A stretch of 64,000 nt of DNA from Trichoplax adhaerens (GCF_000150275.1 NW_002060976.1:317281-381280), one strand, 5' to 3'; shown: positions 12,601 through 24,509, numbered from the stretch's first letter. The notes: generated by a model not told the origin, from the letters alone. Made by a program: numbers and translations.

Positions 12601-13009
12601 CTTCTTGACTAAGTAGTAATAATAAAGAAAAATTTGTACTAGATGAATTCCAAAAAGAACAGAATTACTAAATTACTGAAATATGCACCTTTTATTTGCT
12701 AGGCAGAGCAGTAGGTGTTATCAGATTACTATCTTACCATTTTAAAGTAATCTAAATTAAACTACTAATTAAACACATGACAAGAAAATTTATAGCTTAG
12801 ACTTTCCAATGACTAAATGAATAATAATTAATCGTAATTTTACCGTAAAAAGTATTTTCTATAATTTACAAAATGTAAGCATAATAAAACAATTATTTCA
12901 GCCATTAGTCTACTATTTGCTAGCTATTAATAACCATTAGTCATTGTATCTGTACTTTTTAAGTGTAAAAGTAGAACGCTTTACGGACAATATTCTGATC
13001 TTGTAATTA

Positions 13010-14240
13010 CATAACTCTTTTGTTTCTTTCCCATCTAATTTTTATTCCCTTCCGCCTAGGAAGAAAGCTTTATAATTGTTTATTGGGACACAAATAAAGT
13101 CTGACTATAAATTTTTTCTTTGTAGATAATTCTAAACAGCAATGATATTAATTTTGGTGATATATATTTCTTCAATTTATAACTATTATGACCTTGCAAG
13201 TCATTGCCTTGACTCTCAAATAGAGCAGTTTTAATTGCACAAAATCCTACCTAATATACTGCAATAAACAATTCATACTCTATACGTTAAATCTATCTCT
13301 ATATATGTTACCATTACCCTATGAGCAAAATATTGTTCTTATTGAAGTAGTTGCACTTCCAACAAATCTTTGCCAAATGGCTTACAATTCTGATCTAAGT
13401 AAAATCAACTCACACAATTGTAAATTGTTCAAAGGATATATTACAAAAATCAAGAATAACTTGACTTATATCCGAATGAATATTGTTAGATAAACCAAGT
13501 TTATGCAATGAAAGGAAATTTAATAAGAAATACTAATTCGTTTGTAATACTTTGAACAAAAATTTATCACAATCTATTTCTATAAACTTAGGTACCTGAT
13601 TTTTATTACAGTTAGCAATATTTGTTTATTATACTTTAGATCTAAGAAACCGCAAACTGTACTCATCTCTTCATTTATTTTGGCATTGGATTTGTTTGAA
13701 CTAGAAAGCTATCGTATTGTAACAAAGGGATTTTTAACTTAATTTATTTTGCTATCCATAATCTGCAACTACTTTGTGACGTTCAAGAAACAATTCTACA
13801 TCACATGTAGTAACGCTTTAATAAATATTACTCAAGTATTACACTTTCAAAATACATTACTACTATAGTTTGATGAAGTCACCAAAAGTACTTTCCCATG
13901 AATCTTTAAGAAACTTTCATACTTTCGAACGGTTTTCAATCTATCCTAAGACGTTGAACAGTTGCAGCTAACTACTATGAAATGGTACGATTAATTAAGC
14001 TAGTAAATTTTCTATTCTATACGAAGCAATACATTAAAAGAAAATTTTAGCCGTCCACAGAATCCTGATGAAAATTTTTAGCGAGTTTATTATCAAAAGT
14101 ATTTCTTAAGTGTTGAAAAATGGATGTATGAAATAAAGTTAGACGTGATTTTACTATATTGTTCATACATATTTCCAGTTTGACTACCGAATTAGTTCTT
14201 GTACTGAATTCATGTGGGTAAATGCCATCCTTTCTAAGAA
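13010..14240. repeat. Segmental duplicate B, copy 1
   Basis: Long non-coding duplicate matching 18,850-19,900 plus 20,464-20,700, and partly 24,510-24,945. Shared anchors run from TTCCGCCTAG..AAGCTTTAT and AGTCTGACTATAAATT through ATTGTTAGATAA.CCAA to CACTTTCAAAATACATT and GCAATCTATCC. Near the end, GATGAAAATTTTTAGCG and AATGCCATCCTTT match copy 3. The 62-codon frame at 13,305 is broken in copy 2, so it is not a gene. Confidence 0.7.
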
Positions 14241-14389
14241 GCTGATCAGCAAAAGCATCTGTTTGTGCTTATGGTGCATGAAGTTTACTGCCACACACCT
14301 CCACTACTATTTAAACAGTTTCTAAAGCCAATGACAAATAGTTGTGCAGTATCATTGATTGCATTACCGTCTAAACGCCGATTCCAATT

Positions 14390-15140
14390 ATTCTCATCAA
14401 CTAAAAACAGAAAAGCAGTTCACCTTTTCAGATCTGCAGGAAAAGATAGTGAAACTTCAGCAAAAAAATCGTCAAATCACCTGGCTCAACGAAGGCTTTA
14501 ACTACAACATCAGAAAAGACCACGTAGGCAACTCCAAGAAGACTATTGGTAAAATTGACAAATTCTACCCTCATTGTAGAGCGAATAAGTTTCCCGGAGA
14601 AGCAGAGGGTCCTTGCTGAAAAGGATTCAAAGTTAAGTTCGAACCTCTCCTCTAACCTTCTGATATTTTGAAGACTCTCCTCAAAACGATTTGTCAGATG
14701 CAAAGCATTTCTGAGAGAGTACGTGAAAGTACAACTTGGCCTCTATCTTCACGAGCTTTGGGTCCGACAAGAATCTCAACGATCTCAGATTCTTCACCGC
14801 CTTCAAAGCTCAAGAAGTACACCCTGAATAACACAGTCAAGCAGATCATTCTCGATCTTCAGGAGACGCTGTACTCCAGCAATACATAGGTGAAAAGCTT
14901 CAATTCTGTGCTGGAGAATATGGATTCGCCCAAACATTTAATTGTATTTGCAGCTGATAAAAAACATATAACGAAAATCGCCGACTCTTTAATGCTCCAA
15001 AGACAAACGGGTCTGCTTTAATCAGAGTTGGATATGCGAACGGCACGCGCGACATCCTCTTGAAGCAGCGAGACGGCCGACTCAACAGGATTAAGGAGAC
15101 CTGAACGAGGCCCGATGCGAAATTGGGCATTTTGCTAAAT
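14390..15140. pseudogene. GC-richer island with broken coding-like frames, unidentified
   Basis: This stretch is clearly richer in G+C than its surroundings (lines near 15.0 kb reach about half G+C). It lies between repeat B and ordinary AT-rich DNA. Protein-like segments appear in several plus-strand frames in turn: FSDLQEKIVKLQQKNRQ (about 14,420), FTSFGSDKNLNDLRFF (about 14,750), LKKYTLNNTVKQIILDLQE (about 14,815) and ALIRVGYANGTRDILLKQ (about 15,020), separated by stops and frame changes. Minus-strand frames are also open for up to 91 codons, so the coding strand is not certain. I do not recognise a family. It could be a decayed transposon gene, a processed pseudogene or transferred DNA. 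Confidence 0.35.
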
Positions 15141-15669
15141 GACCTTACGGCATGACAGTTTTTTTATGTATTATATAATTCAATAAAACAACAGCTGATC
15201 ATAAGTAAAACTGTTCTTGTTATTCGGTGGATTACATAGCCAATAAAATGGTACGTATGATATAATTGAATCACCAAGTGTGCATTTTATGGTATGTCTA
15301 GGTGTATACCAGAAAAATCATATTCCAGCATTTGAAATTACTCAAATTTATTGCAATTTAATATTCAACATAATAAATTACATATGGAAATTTCTATTTT
15401 CAGTTAGTGAACATGAAACGTTTTTTACAAAAAATAAGGTACGCTACGAAGCTACTTTAAAATTTTAGCGATAATGCTAGGCTACGCGTGTTGCATAATG
15501 TTAAGATTGACCTTAACATATAAATGCCATATAGATATTTTCATGTCTAGTAATATATTCAAACCTTTGATGTAGAAACACACGGCTGCAATAGTTTTTA
15601 ACTGCTTAGTTATAAATAATCCGATAACTAATTCATTATTAATTTAAGTACACAACACAATTGTAAATG

Positions 15670-17530
15670 TTCTCAGTAAGACCTAAAGAGAACTAATATC
15701 ATCTATGTAATTTACGTTTTTCAACCTTATGTATTATTTAAAATTAGTTTATTTCGTGTCTAAAATATACGCTATAATGACATTAGCTCATTTGCTTAAT
15801 TCGTACGTAGAAAAAATTATTTATTTTACAGTTTAATTACTAATCTGTCACCATTTCGTATGGTTTCAAAATATGTCAACAATCTTTGAATAAGTGCCTA
15901 GTGAGTAGAGCATAATCCTATAGAATTAATAGAAGTCATAATAGGATGACGTTTGCAGTAACTGTATCAGTATTTGAATTAATCAGATATATCAGAATCC
16001 GGTATACTTTACGTTATTTAGATAGGTAGCTTAACAGTAAGTAAATACAAGCGTCTTATTTTCTTCGAAGGAATAGATATTTCGGACTTTTCTTCTTCAT
16101 TAGATAGATAACTGGATTATGTAAAGGAGCAAGAAGAAGAAGAACGGTTACAAAAAAATTGAAAACCGCTATACGTTCGTAATCGTGATTCGTTAGGTTT
16201 GCTCTATTAATCTCTATGTAAACTTGTTGAGTGAATAACATAATTAATGATAACGCCAAAATAAGAAATAAGATCGAAATACAAGTAACCATCTTAATAG
16301 CTCGTGCTTTATCTTTCTGTTCTGAATAAGTATGTCCGAAGCGTTTTTTTATTATCACTCCAACTTTATGTAATTTTTTTATAACTCTGAAGTGGCAATA
16401 TACGATTACAGAACCAGATACTACAAAACCAATAAAAATATAATAGCTGGAAAACAGTAGTCCTAAATAACTTCGACCATTTGGTAGCTCAGAATATATA
16501 CAAACAACTTTAAAATGAGGGTCTGCTATCGTATCCTGTACAAACACTGCTGGAAAACTGACCGATAATATCCATATGCTAACCAATTGGATGACTATCG
16601 TTCTAGTTTTGTACGAAGGCTTGGTTATATGAATAATTATTCTATATCTATCAATTGAGATCAACACCAACGATAAAATATGTAAAGTAAAGCTTACGGT
16701 TATTGCAAAATATAGTACTTTACAAGCAGGATTTAAAATTGCTGCGGGCCAGCCTAAAGGATAAGTTGCATATACGATGATGCAGTAAGCAAAATACGGT
16801 ATGCAACAGAGCAAATCGCACAGTACTAAGTGCGAGAAGAGAATATCCGAAGAAGACTTTATCTTTTCCACTTTTACAATCAAAATAAAAATTATTAAAT
16901 TGAAGATGAATCCTAACGTGAAAATAATTAACATTATTAAGCCAGTATACCAATAACGATTGAATAAAAAGGTATTCCATTCTGTATTTGAGTTAAATGA
17001 TTTCGAATGATTGTTACTAAAGGTATATGAATTTTCCATGATCGGCTATGGTGATTTTATAGGATTTAGTGACGCCAAAGCCTTAACTATAATTTATAAG
17101 AGAGCCTATGAATGAACAATGAAACAAATTTTGGATCTTCAGCGTTATAATACTATGGAAACATTTCATATAAAATAGTGATATGTATACTTGAAGATAT
17201 GAATTATACTTGACGTTGCTCAAATCTGATATTTCGATTTCTAGAAATTTATTAAAGTAGATTTAAAACAGTATATTAAAAATAAATTATCAGTCTTTAG
17301 CTTTCAATTTATTCGCTAGTTTCATCTGTCAATTCATTAGTGTTCGTAATCTGCACTGCTATGACAATCACAGGCGTTAGCTCAATCAATTAATAATAAA
17401 TCTCTTTAATACGGTATCTATCTCTATTTAATAATGGTCTACTACCTTCTACCAAGGAATGAAAGGTATACAATTACTTAAAGGAAAATACTAAATTTAC
17501 CGATTATAAAATTCATTATTTTGTACAATA
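15670..17530 (-). repeat. GPCR-bearing duplicated unit, copy 2
   Basis: Partner of 8,640-10,520. Flanks and coding sequence are in the same order and orientation. About 7 kb separate the starts of the two units. Confidence 0.8.
16056..17039 (-). CDS. Class A GPCR, intronless, paralogue of the gene at 9.0-10.0 kb
   Basis: A 327-residue receptor starting at ATG 17,039. It aligns with its neighbour at 9.0-10.0 kb from the first residues (MENSYTFSNN against MEVSYTLTNN) to the C-terminal RRK/QRN. Motifs: VLCDLL (TM2), NPACK before TM3, DRYRIIIH, WILSVSFP (TM4), YCHFRVIKKL at the end of TM5, LALSL in TM6 where the usual Pro is replaced by Ser, and APLHNPVIYLMKKK in TM7. Changes are concentrated in extracellular parts and helix faces, while the frame is intact. 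Both copies therefore look maintained. Function beyond class A receptor is unknown. Confidence 0.93.
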   Translation of the reverse strand: MENSYTFSNNHSKSFNSNTEWNTFLFNRYWYTGLIMLIIFTLGFIFNLIIFILIVKVEKIKSSSDILFSHLVLCDLLCCIPYFAYCIIVYATYPLGWPAAILNPACKVLYFAITVSFTLHILSLVLISIDRYRIIIHITKPSYKTRTIVIQLVSIWILSVSFPAVFVQDTIADPHFKVVCIYSELPNGRSYLGLLFSSYYIFIGFVVSGSVIVYCHFRVIKKLHKVGVIIKKRFGHTYSEQKDKARAIKMVTCISILFLILALSLIMLFTQQVYIEINRANLTNHDYERIAVFNFFVTVLLLLAPLHNPVIYLMKKKSPKYLFLRRK

Positions 17531-17720
17531 ATTGGCTAAAAAATACCTTTTAACAAGTAGAATTTAGAGGAAAATCTATTAGAATTTGAGTATCATACTA
17601 ACTTTCTTGTTGGCAATAGCAAAATTAATTCAAAACGAATTGAACGCTTCATAAAACAAATCGGAAAATTCTAACTGGCAGACCTATTATACCAATAATA
17701 ATATTACCAGTCAGTTATAA
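17480..17720. repeat. Repeat D, copy 3
   Basis: Contains AACAAGTAGAATTTAGAGGA as in copy 1, and GGAAAATTCTAACTGGCAG followed by CCAATAATAATATTA as in copy 2. It lies directly 5' of the duplicated GPCR unit and overlaps its end. Confidence 0.5.
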
Positions 17721-18849
17721 TCTATACACTAAAAAATAAAAAGAACAAAATTCTCATATACATTTCATTAGATATAAGAAAGAGAGAATATAGAAAAACT
17801 TACATTAAAGCTGTAAAGTTACTGCATGCATATATATTAGTAGTAGAAAGATGACACTAATTTGCTAACGGTATCGATCGGAGTACTGACTAAGGTATCT
17901 AAGTAACTGTAATACATCATGCTCTAAGTACGCATACTTGCATCAGCTTAACGATGCTATTAACGCTCTGATAAAATGAAAACTCGCAAATAATTATAAA
18001 ACTTTGTCACTATAGTTATAAAAGACAGTAACTAATCGGCATTTTTCTGAGTTTAACAATCAGTTATTAAGATTTGAAATTCAAGTACTACGTGAATTTC
18101 AGGTAACCACAGTAAATTCCACGAAATGTATCGTAATTAACTTGATTCATTAATGCACTCTTCTTCGTAAGATTCTAGTGGTATCTATTTTTCTTGACTT
18201 AGAAGATAGTATAACCGTTCAGTATATTTGATGTATTGCACGAGAACTAATTCATCCGCGAATGCGGGAAATTCTCGAGGTACTCCGACTAATGTACTAA
18301 TTCGACCACTTCTACACAAATAATCAATACCTGGCCGATATCTATTAGTCCTAGGTTACTCTTTATTTGAGACCAGGTAATGATCCAAAACGACGTTAAA
18401 TATTATCAGACCTTGCGGTCTAACTGAGACAATATAGATCATGAAGGATCTCACTACTGAACGTAACTAAATCAAACGGCGCACACGAATGTAGTTAGAC
18501 TTCTCAAGCGATTATAATTATTTATGATGGACGATAACTGTCAACTACTAACTGAAACCCTAATGAGTTGACTGACTAGAGTCGAATCAGTATTCGATAG
18601 TAGATATCGATATATACGCGTAAATAAAATTACACTTTATTTCTTTTAGAAAATATTAATTGTATTGGGTGTCTTTTAAATTTGGTACTTCTTTTGCTTG
18701 GAAATTACTAAAGTAAAAACAAAACAGAATTATAAAGGGAATTAATTCGGTCTTCAATCTACTAATTACCAGTTATTAAATTCTATCAATCAATATATTA
18801 GCGCTTTTTAACTGTTAATACAGGAAAATTACTGACAATAGCCTAATCT

Positions 18850-20700
18850 TGTAATAATGGAACTCTTTGATTTCATCTTTACCCTATTCGTTATTACCTT
18901 CCGCCTAGAAAATAAGCTTTATACAGTAATTGTTTGCCGGGAACACATATAAGTCTGACTATAAATTATTGTTTCTTTGCTTTGCTGATAATTCTTGATT
19001 GTAATATTATAAGCCTAATTTAAACTTATTCTATTTATACCTAATATGATCTTTTAAGTCATTGTCTTTAATTTACAAAAAACAGTTTTAATTGCTCTAA
19101 AATCTACCTAATATGCTGTATTAAGCAATTCGTACTCCATACATTAAATTTACCATATACATACGTACAGTATAAATAAGCTATTACTTCTTATGGCTTA
19201 AATATTCATGAATAGTAATAGTCCCACACCTGCCATCTTATATAAATGTATATAACGTAATAATTTAATACGTAGTAAGGTAGCTTAATTAATATTTAAT
19301 TTATTTGTTATTATATTCTGTAAACAAAATATTATCGTTACAGACGTAGTTGCATTTCCGATGAATCTTTGCAAAATGGCTCAATACTCTGATCGAAATT
19401 AAATCACGTCACACATATATTAGCTATTAAAAGAGCTTACTATAAATTAGGCATAACTTGACTTAAATTAGAGCAGGTATTGTTAGATAAGCCAAAAGTT
19501 ATATTGAGCGAAATTTAAAAAGAAATACTAGTTATTGCTTAATGCCTTAAACAAACTTTATTAAAATTTTTATATAAGGATAGGCGTATGATTCCGATTA
19601 ATGTTAGAAATACCTATTTATCATATTATACATTCAAAAATTACTCACCATAAGCTTCTATTGAATCTTTCTGGCATTAGATTATTGTAAAATAAAATGC
19701 TATCGCATTGTAATAAATAGGTTTTTAATCTATTTTATCATTTCATTCATCATCTACGATTACTTTATGAAGTACAAGAAAATATTCCATGTCACATGTA
19801 GAAAGGCTTTACTAAATATTACTATTGAACTTTCAAAACACATTGCTACTGTAGTTTATTGTATTTGCTACATGTACTTTCCAATTTTCCTTTAAAGCAT
19901 TGTAAATTAATGCAGTATTGTGATTGTAGACTATATGCCATGTTTAGTATGATGTGCTTTAGTGTCTATTCTATATTTATCATGTGATATATTTAGTAGC
20001 CCATAATTATAGACTGTAATGATAGACTCTATACTAGAGTATAGATGAGTATATACAGTGAGATGTTGAGCTACTAGTAAGGTTAGAAGTAGAAATAGAA
20101 TTGTAAATCATGCATTAAAATAGGCTAAATGCATTGTACTTTGAGGGGTAGAAATAATATCTACCAAAATACTGTAATCCTTTCCATATTGGATTAATGA
20201 TGGTTCGCTGTAAAATATTGTAACTAATAATAAGTTGAATATGTGTAAAATATGATAGAATGCTGCTATACTGATTGTAGCTGCGAAGGCTAAGGAGAAT
20301 ATTAAAGTCGGCGACGTTAGATTATCTGATTGTTCTTTCCAGAAGTCTTTTAGTAGTTATATCTAGCTAGAGTAGAGCTGTGTGTAGCTAGTCTTTGCAT
20401 TAGATTTAATAAAGTTCTAATTTTATAAAACTTTTGAATTTTCGTCTTCGGATTTTATCATAGGCATTGTTATATGTTCATGTCGTTTGCAATCTGTTCT
20501 ACGTTTTTTAACTGTCTTGGTTTACTACTATAAAATAACACGGTTAAATAAATTTTGCAGTATAGCCATCTACAAAATCGTGATGAAAAAATCAAAATTA
20601 TTTATTGGAAGTGTAGTAAAAGGACTAAAAGTAGAGTCCTTTGTAGTTTTTAGTATGTAATTAGTATTATTTTACTATACAAAATACCTACAAAGTGATA
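18850..20700. repeat. Segmental duplicate B, copy 2, split by the solo-LTR-like element
   Basis: The left arm, 18,850-19,900, matches 13,010-13,870. The right arm, 20,464-20,700, matches the continuation of repeat B (GTCGTTTGCAATCTGTTCTACG here, GTCGCTTGCAATCTATCCTA in copy 3). In copy 3 (24.5-24.9 kb) the two arms are contiguous, so the 563 bp between them were inserted. Confidence 0.75.
19901..20463 (+). mobile_element. Solo-LTR-like element, copy 2, inserted in repeat B
   Basis: Same element as at 7,246-7,795. Long shared runs include TATTGTGATTGTAGAC at the start, CTATACTAGAGTATAGATGA, CCATATTGGATTAA.GATGGT, TGATTGTAGCTGCGAA and TAGAGTAGAGCTGTGT, ending in TTTAATAAAG. It is flanked by GCAT(T) on both sides (19,897-19,901 and 20,464-20,468). 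The TATA-like word of copy 1 is degenerate here. The insertion is shown by comparison with uninterrupted repeat B copies. Confidence 0.65.
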
Positions 20701-21089
20701 GTGTCTTTAAGTTTTACCCTGCCAAATCATCATGTCGCCATCTTTTCTTCTTCATTATTTTACAAGGTATTATATAGATTACTATAGAAGTAGCCCTATA
20801 GAGCAAATGCCTAATCTAAAGAAAGGGCGTTTCATCGTCTATTCAAATTGTAAAGAAATTTGACTTAGTAGCAAAACCCTATCCTTAGAGAAAGGGGATT
20901 TATAACATGACGATAAAGTACTGTAATGTAGTCTATACTCGTACAGTTACAGTACAATCTGACGCTAAAACATCAACTGTCAATACTCGCGAATACTAAG
21001 CGGTACTAATGTCAGAAAAGTAGTCGTAGTAGTCATATAAATTTTTTTGATAAGCGATTACTGTGATCTTCATAAAAAGCGAATTTTTC

Positions 21090-21932
21090 CGGATTTGTGT
21101 CCGATATAGTTTTCGGATTCTGGGACCGGTCGGGTTTGTGTCCGATATAATTTTCCTGTTTTGGAACAGGTCGGGTTTATTTTTAATTTATGTCTGAATT
21201 ATAATTTTTCTGTTTTAATTTTTGGATTTTTGTTCATGAAAAATATCGTAAGAGTTGATTTTTGAGATTTGGACTTTTTGTTATCAATTTGAAACTTTGG
21301 AATTTTATGACGTGACTTGAAGTCACATTAGGAGATTTAGTGAGGAAAATAGAAAATAAGATGGAAATTGGCAGAGGTTGTGTTGATTGTTAGGTAGTTA
21401 GAATGTTGTTTTTATGACTAAATCTTGATGTTTAAAGGTTGATTTTTAGCTTTTTATAGTGTATTAATGATAGAAATTATGTTAGAAATGAAGTTTGATG
21501 TATTTTTATAGTTAGCTTATTACTTTTATAGTGTTTTGTAAGGGAATCGTAGGGTAAATTGTGTCTGAACTTTGAATGATTTTTGTTTTCTTAAATGGTG
21601 CAAAGTAGTTTTGTAAAACGGATCTTAAGAGCGATTGGTTAGCAAATGTTTAGTTTTAAATACCTCTGACGGCTCTACGAAGCCTATAAATGATAGTGCA
21701 ATTAGAAAATTTAGGGGGAGAGTAGAAGAAGATTTTATTTGAAGAACTTGTTGAATTTAAAAGGCCTTCGGGGTCGAATTGTCGTAAGTTAAAACGTTCT
21801 TCTTTTTGAAAGGTTGTTTGGTCGTTGACAGTTTTTAAGTCTGTCATTTATTTTAATAATACTTAAAGCTAAGTATTTGTAAGGTTGTTCGGTTTATACT
21901 TCTCTCCATTTTGTTTGAAATAAATTGTGTTC
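21090..21932. repeat. T+G-rich strand-asymmetric region with a 42-bp tandem repeat, next to the gap
   Basis: From about 21,090 the plus strand becomes strikingly rich in T and G and poor in C, unlike the flanks. At 21,098-21,180 a unit of about 42 bp (GTGTCCGATATA..TTTTC, then GG(T/A)C(C/A)GGTCGGGTTT) is repeated twice, with a weaker third copy. On the minus strand a 63-codon ATG frame (21,656-21,847) is open but unrecognised. The region runs into the assembly gap. A repetitive element on the minus strand is the simplest reading, but no element type can be assigned. Confidence 0.4.
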
Positions 21933-22282
21933 NNNNNNNNNNNNNNNNNNNNNNNNNNNNNNNNNNNNNNNNNNNNNNNNNNNNNNNNNNNNNNNNNNNN
22001 NNNNNNNNNNNNNNNNNNNNNNNNNNNNNNNNNNNNNNNNNNNNNNNNNNNNNNNNNNNNNNNNNNNNNNNNNNNNNNNNNNNNNNNNNNNNNNNNNNNN
22101 NNNNNNNNNNNNNNNNNNNNNNNNNNNNNNNNNNNNNNNNNNNNNNNNNNNNNNNNNNNNNNNNNNNNNNNNNNNNNNNNNNNNNNNNNNNNNNNNNNNN
22201 NNNNNNNNNNNNNNNNNNNNNNNNNNNNNNNNNNNNNNNNNNNNNNNNNNNNNNNNNNNNNNNNNNNNNNNNNNNNNNNNNN
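21933..22282. other. Assembly gap (350 N)
   Basis: Unresolved bases. Open frames that cross it are artefacts of reading N as coding. Confidence 0.99.
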
Positions 22283-22589
22283 TGAAATTGTGCATCTTTA
22301 TGGTACTAAAATGTCTTCTGTATTGAAATCGTAGGACACTGCTCAAAAGCTATGAAAATTAGAAGTAATTAGTTAATTAAACGGACCTAACATTACCTAT
22401 ATTTTAGCCACGATAATACATTTTATTATTCGTGATTACAGTGTAAGATATTTATACTAGAGCATAATCTATCGTAAAACTCTAATAAATTAGTTAATAT
22501 TAAATATATTTAATTTCTCAAGAACTAGATTCTTATGTTAACTTTACAGTGTAGCAATAGTAAATTTCCAAACCCCAGCTTTTCCACGA

Positions 22590-23260
22590 AAAGACAGATT
22601 AAGAAAGAGAAAAATAATTTAATACTATAAAACTTCAACGTCATCTACAGTATAGCATATTCGTACGTGCAGTGCGATATAGAGTACAAGGTATTCTTCA
22701 CAGCTACCAAACATTCGTAATGCTAAAGACTCTATAAGACATGGTAATTAGTTACAATTTTCTATATACTCTGCTACATTGAGGCTTGTTCTACTTTCTA
22801 GGATATGTATAGAGACTTGATGTTATCATACTTCATGCTAATACTACGATAACATGAAATTAATGATATTAGGTCCTCAAAAATCATATCAGATTTTTTA
22901 TAACCAAGTGTAGATCCAATATAATGCTTAATTTTCACTTACAGTATTAAAATAGAACTCTACAGCAACTATCGTTTTATAAAGAAATAAACTCTGTTTA
23001 AAATTCTTTGATACAAGTCAATTACAGATATATTAATTAATTACAAGCATGTTTTAATCAGTTTACATATCAATTTCTAACAAGCATTGGACAGAAAATG
23101 ATGCTTGAACTTTACGTAACTAAAATTGTTTTCATATTCATCAATTGTTCTGTTAATCTTAATACATACTGCTTTGAGTGTGAATATTCACCTTACATTA
23201 GCATATTCACTTATACTCGTATGCCTATAATTACAAGGAAATAAAATTTAATTTACTGAA
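22590..23260. repeat. Segmental duplicate E, copy 2
   Basis: Partner of 4,060-4,870; see that entry. The 120-codon plus-strand frame that follows (23,262-23,624) lies outside the clear match and has no recognisable domain. Confidence 0.6.
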
Positions 23261-23261
23261 T

Positions 23262-23624
23262 TTGCAGCATCTGAGAGTCAAATTGTTAAAGATAGTAGTA
23301 GAAAGTGGCGCTCAGGTGACACTAGCAAGTTCAAATAGCAGACTTAACTATGTTGTAATCTTAACTTTTGTAATTGCGTACGGTTTAGAATGTAACTTGC
23401 GCGTAAAAGATATATCAGCCTTATCTATACGCATTTTCCACTACGAATACTTGTATTTATATGGTATAGTATTCAAGTATTTGACATTCAATTGGTTTCT
23501 CAAAGCTCGTAGTCGAGCGTGTATGATTTGTAAGTTGAATTTCTCATCAGAGATTATGAACCCTCCATCGCCAGGTAATAATTTAGGATTCTTGTGCATT
23601 GCATTATTCTTAGCTCTCAGTTAA
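23262..23624 (+). CDS. Unrecognised open frame, 120 codons, doubtful
   Basis: The open frame begins at a non-ATG codon (TTG at 23,262) and ends in a hydrophobic tail (LGFLCIALFLALS). A further hydrophobic stretch lies near residues 30-40. There is no conserved motif and no second copy in the window, and it stands between a repeat and a pseudogene. I list it because it is the longest unexplained frame in the accessory region. It may be chance. Confidence 0.15.
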   Translation: MQHLRVKLLKIVVESGAQVTLASSNSRLNYVVILTFVIAYGLECNLRVKDISALSIRIFHYEYLYLYGIVFKYLTFNWFLKARSRACMICKLNFSSEIMNPPSPGNNLGFLCIALFLALS

Positions 23625-23803
23625 GAGCAGTGTAGTTAATAAAGAAATAAAGTATTACTTAACCGAACATCACCATGTTGCTGTGAGGCAGTAAATCGAA
23701 TATATCAACTATCCGATAGTCGGAGTACCTCGTGAGCTACCCCAGCTCCGTTTCATCACGGTATAACGAATGGTAACAAACTTGATTTATTGATATACTT
23801 CCA

Positions 23804-24214
23804 TCAAGTGCATAGACAGTACCAATCTGTACTCTTTTTGACTAAGTAAATAACCGGATTATTAAGGAATGAAAGAGTCTGTAACTAGGAGGAAAAAAAC
23901 ACTAGTGCTTCCGAACTGGCACTTCGTGCCAGCATTACTTTTCCATAGTTGATATCAAAGTAAACTGTATTGCAATGAGTCTTGAAAGCAAATTGCTGCC
24001 ACCCATAAAATTTGTCATAATTTTTTGTTCATTTTACAATAACAAAAACGCGAAATGATCGTTGGTAGGATACAGTTAGTGACAAAATAGCATGTAGAAG
24101 ATAACCTTCCAGGCTCTGTTCATCGTGTATCCGAAGAAAGCATGTGAACATAAGTCTGAATAAATGGCAATAGCAGCAACAGAAATAACAGAGCTGTAAC
24201 GATGAAGCTAACAT
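23804..24214 (-). pseudogene. Decayed class A GPCR (TM5 to TM7 remnant)
   Basis: One minus-strand frame of about 135 codons with two internal stops (about 24,029 and 23,888) still reads as the C-terminal half of a cluster 1 receptor. YCHLFRLMF matches the YCHFRVIKKL end of TM5. VYFDINYGKVMLA matches VYVEINRANLT in the third extracellular loop. FLNNPVIYLVKKS matches the TM7 signature HNPVIYLMKKKS. Spacing between these blocks is close to that in the intact genes (75 against 64 residues from YCH to the IN). Nothing recognisable remains of TM1-TM4 upstream. The remnant also holds the perfect hairpin CTGGCACTTCGTGCCAG at about 23,924-23,940. Confidence 0.7.
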
Positions 24215-24509
24215 TAGTTGTTCAGTAAATTAACAGCATAATATAATTGTTACATGTGGCTGCTGAAATACTAATAGCGTTGTTGTAATAATACTATACG
24301 GTACAGAAGTTAAAGTTACTAGTTGATTATAATTATATTATTAATGTGATATGGTACAGCACCTCACATATACATTAGCGAAAATATCTGGTATTGTATG
24401 TTATCAACTGAGCGATAAGAACAGTAGGTGAGCTGGTGTATAAGATTGAGCTCATAAATTAAAAGGTTTCTTCTTTAATGAACGGGTTTGAAGCCCATTT
24501 AATGACACC

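Noticed and set aside
13305-13493. 62-codon frame in repeat B
   Set aside because: Broken in the homologous copy at 19.3 kb.
21894-22346. Open frames of 124-150 codons across the gap
   Set aside because: They consist almost entirely of N and carry no information.
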